Shown: in pieces, positions 60,903-64,000 of the stretch
Layout: every line of letters begins with the position of its first letter
Numbering within the stretch: position 1 is the first letter of the stretch
Assembly (NCBI RefSeq): GCF_013409995.1
Contig: NZ_JACCBX010000012.1
Coordinates: forward strand, 81,549-145,548
DNA from: Neobacillus driksii
Lineage (GTDB): Bacteria; Bacillota; Bacilli; Bacillales; Cytobacillaceae
Length of the DNA: 64,000 nt
Direction: 5' to 3'
Made by a program: the position numbers and the translations under genes
The notes under the pieces: generated by a model
Database searches by the model: none
The model's input: only the letters and a program-made list of their open reading frames with translations
Told to the model about the DNA's origin: nothing

Positions 60903-62048
60903 ATGAAACATCCTTATTTAACGGAAGACCATGAAATATTCCGCAAGTCATTAAGAAGGTTTTTGGAAAAAGAAGCTGTTCCTTTTTATGAACAATGGGA
61001 AGAGGAGAGATTGATTCCGCGTTCCTTATGGAGAAAAATGGGGGAACAGGGCTTCCTTTGTCCGGATTTAGATGAACAATATGGTGGCAGTGGTGTCGAC
61101 TGGGGATTTTCTGTGGTTATTAATGAAGAGTTAGAGAGAGTAGGATCGGGTCTAGTGGGAATAGGGCTGCATAATGATATTGTTGTCCCTTATATCAATT
61201 CTTTCGGTTCGGAGGAGCAGAAACAGCGCTGGCTTCCCCGCTGCGTCACAGGGGAACTTATTACGGCCATTGCCATGACCGAACCAGGTACAGGGTCTGA
61301 CCTCGCAAATATTAAAACTACAGCAAAGCTTGACGGGGACCATTATATAGTGAATGGGCAAAAAACCTTTATCACAAATGGCATACAATCCGACTTAATC
61401 CTTGTGGCGTGTAAAACAAATCCTAATGCAGTACCAAAGCATAAAGGAGTGAGCCTGCTCCTAGTGGAACGAGATACTCCCGGTTTTTCAAGAGGAAGAA
61501 AGCTGAATAAAGTCGGTCTTCATAGTCAGGATACAGCCGAGTTAATATTTGAGGATTGCAAAGTGCCTAAGGAGAACCTGCTTGGTGAAGAAGGAAAAGG
61601 CTTCTTGTATATGATGGATAAACTCCAGCAGGAACGTCTGCTTGTGGCAATTGCAGCACAAACTGCGGCAGAGGTAATGCTTAAAGGGACGATTGACTAT
61701 GTGAAAAGTCGTGAAGCCTTCGGAAAACCTATCAGCCAATTTCAAAATACACAGTTTAAAATAGCTGAAATGGCCACCGAGGTCGAGATGGGAAGAGCCT
61801 TTCTAGATCAATTAATAGCTGAACATATCGATGGTCAAAATGTGGTAACAAAGGTTTCGATGGCGAAGTGGAGGCTTACAGATACTGCGAAGAAAATTGC
61901 AGGTGAATGTCTGCAGCTTCATGGCGGCTATGGATATATGGAAGAATACGAGATTGCGAGAAGATTCCGGGATATTCAAGTTTCAAGTATTTACGCAGGT
62001 ACAAATGAAATTATGAAAACAATTATTGCAAAAAATCTAGGTTTGTAA
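60903..62048 (+). CDS. Acyl-CoA dehydrogenase
   Basis: A 381-residue FAD enzyme: TAIAMTEPGTGSDLANIKT, GQKTFITNGIQSDL, REAFGKPISQFQ, QLHGGYGYMEEYEIARRFRDI, and YAGTNEIMK near the C terminus with the catalytic Glu. It introduces the trans-2 double bond in acyl-CoA. Start at ATG 60903 with AAGGTGAGG about 10 nt upstream. Confidence 0.94.
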   Translation: MKHPYLTEDHEIFRKSLRRFLEKEAVPFYEQWEEERLIPRSLWRKMGEQGFLCPDLDEQYGGSGVDWGFSVVINEELERVGSGLVGIGLHNDIVVPYINSFGSEEQKQRWLPRCVTGELITAIAMTEPGTGSDLANIKTTAKLDGDHYIVNGQKTFITNGIQSDLILVACKTNPNAVPKHKGVSLLLVERDTPGFSRGRKLNKVGLHSQDTAELIFEDCKVPKENLLGEEGKGFLYMMDKLQQERLLVAIAAQTAAEVMLKGTIDYVKSREAFGKPISQFQNTQFKIAEMATEVEMGRAFLDQLIAEHIDGQNVVTKVSMAKWRLTDTAKKIAGECLQLHGGYGYMEEYEIARRFRDIQVSSIYAGTNEIMKTIIAKNLGL

Positions 62049-62063
62049 ATTGGAGGAGATTCG

Positions 62064-63626
62064 ATGACAACCACTATTGGAAAAGTTTTTGAATTAACCG
62101 TGAGGAGATATCCGAACAAGGAAGCGATTTACGATGTAAGAAAAAATGTCCGCTATACGTACAAAGAGTGGAATGAGCAGGTAAATCGTCTTGCAAATGC
62201 ATTGTTAAATGAAGGAGTTAAAAAAGGTGATCGTGTTTCCACATTCATGTTTAATACGGAGGAATTAGGAACTGCATTTTTTGCCTGTGCTAAGATAGGT
62301 GCCATTTTCAATCCAATAAACTTTCGCTTAATGCCTGAGGAAGTGGCTTTCATTCTATCAGATGCAAATCCTAAGGTTGTTCTTTTTGAAAAGGCGTTGG
62401 AGTCTGTCATTTCTGCTATCGAAAATCGTTTTGATGGGATGGCTTTTTGGTTTATTGACGAAGAAACACCAGCCTATGCAGTAAGCTACCAGGAAAAACT
62501 AGCTGTGGCTTCGAGCGAAGAAATTCATGCTGAAGTCAATGAAAATGACATTTATGCGTTTATTTATACAAGCGGGACAACCGGCAGGCCAAAAGGAGTT
62601 ATGCATAATCATCGAAATATGGTAGATCAAAGTATGCTATGTATTGCTGCCCAAAAGCTAGATTCAGAGGATGTTGGTCTTGTTACCGCTCCCATGTTCC
62701 ATTGCGCTGAGCTTCACTGTGCCTTTCTGCCAAGAATTCAGGCTGGAGCACGAAACGTTATCCTTCACCAATTTAATCCGAAAGTGATCTTACAATTCAT
62801 CCAGCAAGAGAAAATCACAAAGTTTTTTGCAGCGCCTACGATGTGGAACATGCTGCTGCAAGAGGATCTAAGCCAATATAATGCTGAGAGTCTGAAGCTT
62901 GGTTTATATGGTGCTGCTCCAATGGCACCGTCTCTTGTGCACGCTCTCCATGACCGGTTCGGTATTGGGTTAGTTCAAGCCTATGGGATGACAGAAATGG
63001 GTCCTGCTATCACCTTCTTATCCGAAAAGGATCAGCTTAGAAAGGCTGGTTCAGCTGGGCAAGCTGCATTTAATCATGATATTCGCGTCGTTCGTACTAG
63101 AGAGGATGGTCCGTCAGATCCTGATGATGTGGTTCCAGTTGGGGAAACAGGCGAGATTATTGTTAAAGGTCCGTGCATGATGGCAGGCTACTTTAATCGT
63201 GAAGAAGCGACAGCAAAATCGATGTATAAAGGCTGGTATCATTCAGGCGATATCGGTTATCTAGATGATGAGGGCTTCCTCTATGTCAATGACCGTGTAG
63301 ATGACATGATCATTAGCGGCGGGGAAAACATTTATCCACGTGAGGTCGAGGATGTTTTACATGCACATGAGGGTGTATTGGATGTCGCGATCGTTGGTCA
63401 GCCAGATGACCGCTGGGGTGAAACGGTTACTGCTTTTGTCGTGAAAAAGAACCCTCAGCTAACTGAGCAGGACCTAGAAGACTATTGTAAAAACAGTGAA
63501 AGTCTTGCAAACTACAAACGCCCGCGTAAATATGTCTTCTGTGAAGCATTGCCGCGTAATGCAAGTGGCAAAATCCAGAAATTTGTGCTCCGGAAGCAGT
63601 TAGAAGGGCTATTTACACAGGGATGA
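62064..63626 (+). CDS. Acyl-CoA synthetase (AMP-binding), 520 aa
   Basis: The second CoA ligase of the set: AFIYTSGTTGRPKGVMHNHRN, QAYGMTEMGPAITFL, KGWYHSGDIGYLDDEGFLYVNDRVDDMIISGGENIYPREVED and ALPRNASGKIQKFVLRKQL. It diverges clearly from the first ligase, so it probably has a different acid substrate. GGAGGAG precedes the ATG; terminator downstream. Confidence 0.93.
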   Translation: MTTTIGKVFELTVRRYPNKEAIYDVRKNVRYTYKEWNEQVNRLANALLNEGVKKGDRVSTFMFNTEELGTAFFACAKIGAIFNPINFRLMPEEVAFILSDANPKVVLFEKALESVISAIENRFDGMAFWFIDEETPAYAVSYQEKLAVASSEEIHAEVNENDIYAFIYTSGTTGRPKGVMHNHRNMVDQSMLCIAAQKLDSEDVGLVTAPMFHCAELHCAFLPRIQAGARNVILHQFNPKVILQFIQQEKITKFFAAPTMWNMLLQEDLSQYNAESLKLGLYGAAPMAPSLVHALHDRFGIGLVQAYGMTEMGPAITFLSEKDQLRKAGSAGQAAFNHDIRVVRTREDGPSDPDDVVPVGETGEIIVKGPCMMAGYFNREEATAKSMYKGWYHSGDIGYLDDEGFLYVNDRVDDMIISGGENIYPREVEDVLHAHEGVLDVAIVGQPDDRWGETVTAFVVKKNPQLTEQDLEDYCKNSESLANYKRPRKYVFCEALPRNASGKIQKFVLRKQLEGLFTQG

Positions 63627-63631
63627 TGAGT

Positions 63632-63666
63632 AAAAAGGCCGCCGAGTATATCTCAGCGGCCTTTTC
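63632..63666 (+). terminator. Terminator of the acyl-CoA operon
   Basis: AAAAGGCCGC (63633-63642) pairs with GCGGCCTTTT (63656-63665), with an inner GAG/CTC pairing. Confidence 0.9.
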
Positions 63667-63675
63667 CTTACGATT

Positions 63676-64000
63676 ACTGGCGGATAGCGAGAAATACTGG
63701 CGGATAGCGAGAAATACTGGCGGATAGCGAGAAATACTGACGGATAGCGAGAAATACTGGCGGATAGCGAGAAATACTGGCGGATACCGAGAAATACTGG
63801 CGGATGGGGGAAATTACTGGAGGATAGCGAGAAATACTGGCGGATGGCGAGAAATACTGGCGGATGGGGGAAATTACTGGAGGATAGCGAGAAATACTGG
63901 GGATGGCGAGAAATACTGGCGGATGGCGAGAAATACTGGCGGATGGCGAGAAATACTGGCGGATGGCGAGAAATACTGGCGGATGGCGAGAAATACTGGC
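63676..64000. repeat. 20-bp tandem repeat array, runs off the window
   Basis: About 16 copies of ACTGGCGGATAGCGAGAAAT with period 20, continuing to the last base. Variants include CGGATGGCGAG (dominant in the last ~100 bp), CGGATGGGGGAAATT (with GGAGGATAG following, seen twice, suggesting a 3-unit higher-order duplication), GACGGATAG and one unit with a one-base deletion. Period 20 is not a multiple of three, so it is not coding. It starts 10 bp after the operon terminator. Confidence 0.95.

Overview
The window reads as chromosome of a Gram-positive, low-GC, spore-forming Bacillaceae member. Neobacillus or a close Bacillus relative is my best guess, by inference. The reasons are strong AAGGAGG-type ribosome sites, frequent TTG/GTG starts, intrinsic hairpin terminators, a T-box leader, cre and TnrA-type operators, and close matches to remembered B. 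subtilis proteins (TnrA, PucH/F/M, GuaD, AzoR, YjbC, LeuABCD, IlvBHC). I see no rRNA, tRNA, phage, IS element or CRISPR array.

Layout. 0-0.8 kb: a small unknown gene and a SET-domain protein. 0.9-10.8 kb: a purine-nitrogen salvage island. Adenine and guanine deaminases (minus) diverge from a plus-strand urate pathway: OHCU decarboxylase, uricase, hydroxyisourate hydrolase, allantoinase, allantoate amidohydrolase and a second M20 amidohydrolase. It ends in a decaying urease operon (ureA with two frameshifts, ureB open, ureC cut to its first ~40 codons). A 12-unit hairpin repeat array separates the decarboxylase from the uricase, which are one polypeptide (PucL) in B. subtilis. 10.8-24 kb: scattered accessory genes (azoreductase, dipeptidase plus P1 peptidase, cupin, esterase, haemolysin III family, beta-helix protein, small membrane proteins). 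Frameshifts are unusually common here. 24-31.7 kb: HIT protein, GNATs, a ComB-like phosphatase, and two separate in-frame fusions of a histidine phosphatase to another enzyme (nucleotidyltransferase; GNAT). 31.9-32.5 kb: a second hairpin array, related to the first.

32.9-44.3 kb (minus): the branched-chain amino-acid operon ilvE-ilvD-[T-box]-ilvB-ilvH-ilvC-leuA-leuB-leuC-leuD, with a strong promoter and two cre-like sites upstream of ilvE. 44.5-48.2 kb (minus): a DnaQ-like exonuclease, a DUF294 nucleotidyltransferase, the ammonium transporter Amt and the regulator TnrA. TnrA-type boxes lie before amt (two), before tnrA (one) and in the guaD/uraD divergent region (one), so the purine island and ammonium uptake may share nitrogen-limitation control.

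48.2-64 kb: two tiny genes (one FbpA-like), a 185-bp palindromic element, a coiled-coil protein, a polar amino-acid ABC transporter, a 917-residue TPR-dynamin-like GTPase, DUF1761, a GDPD phosphodiesterase, a 2-hydroxyacid dehydrogenase, an MFS transporter, and an acyl-CoA ligase / acyl-CoA dehydrogenase / acyl-CoA ligase set. The window ends inside a 20-bp tandem repeat array. All family calls come from reading motifs and remembered homologues; no database search was run.
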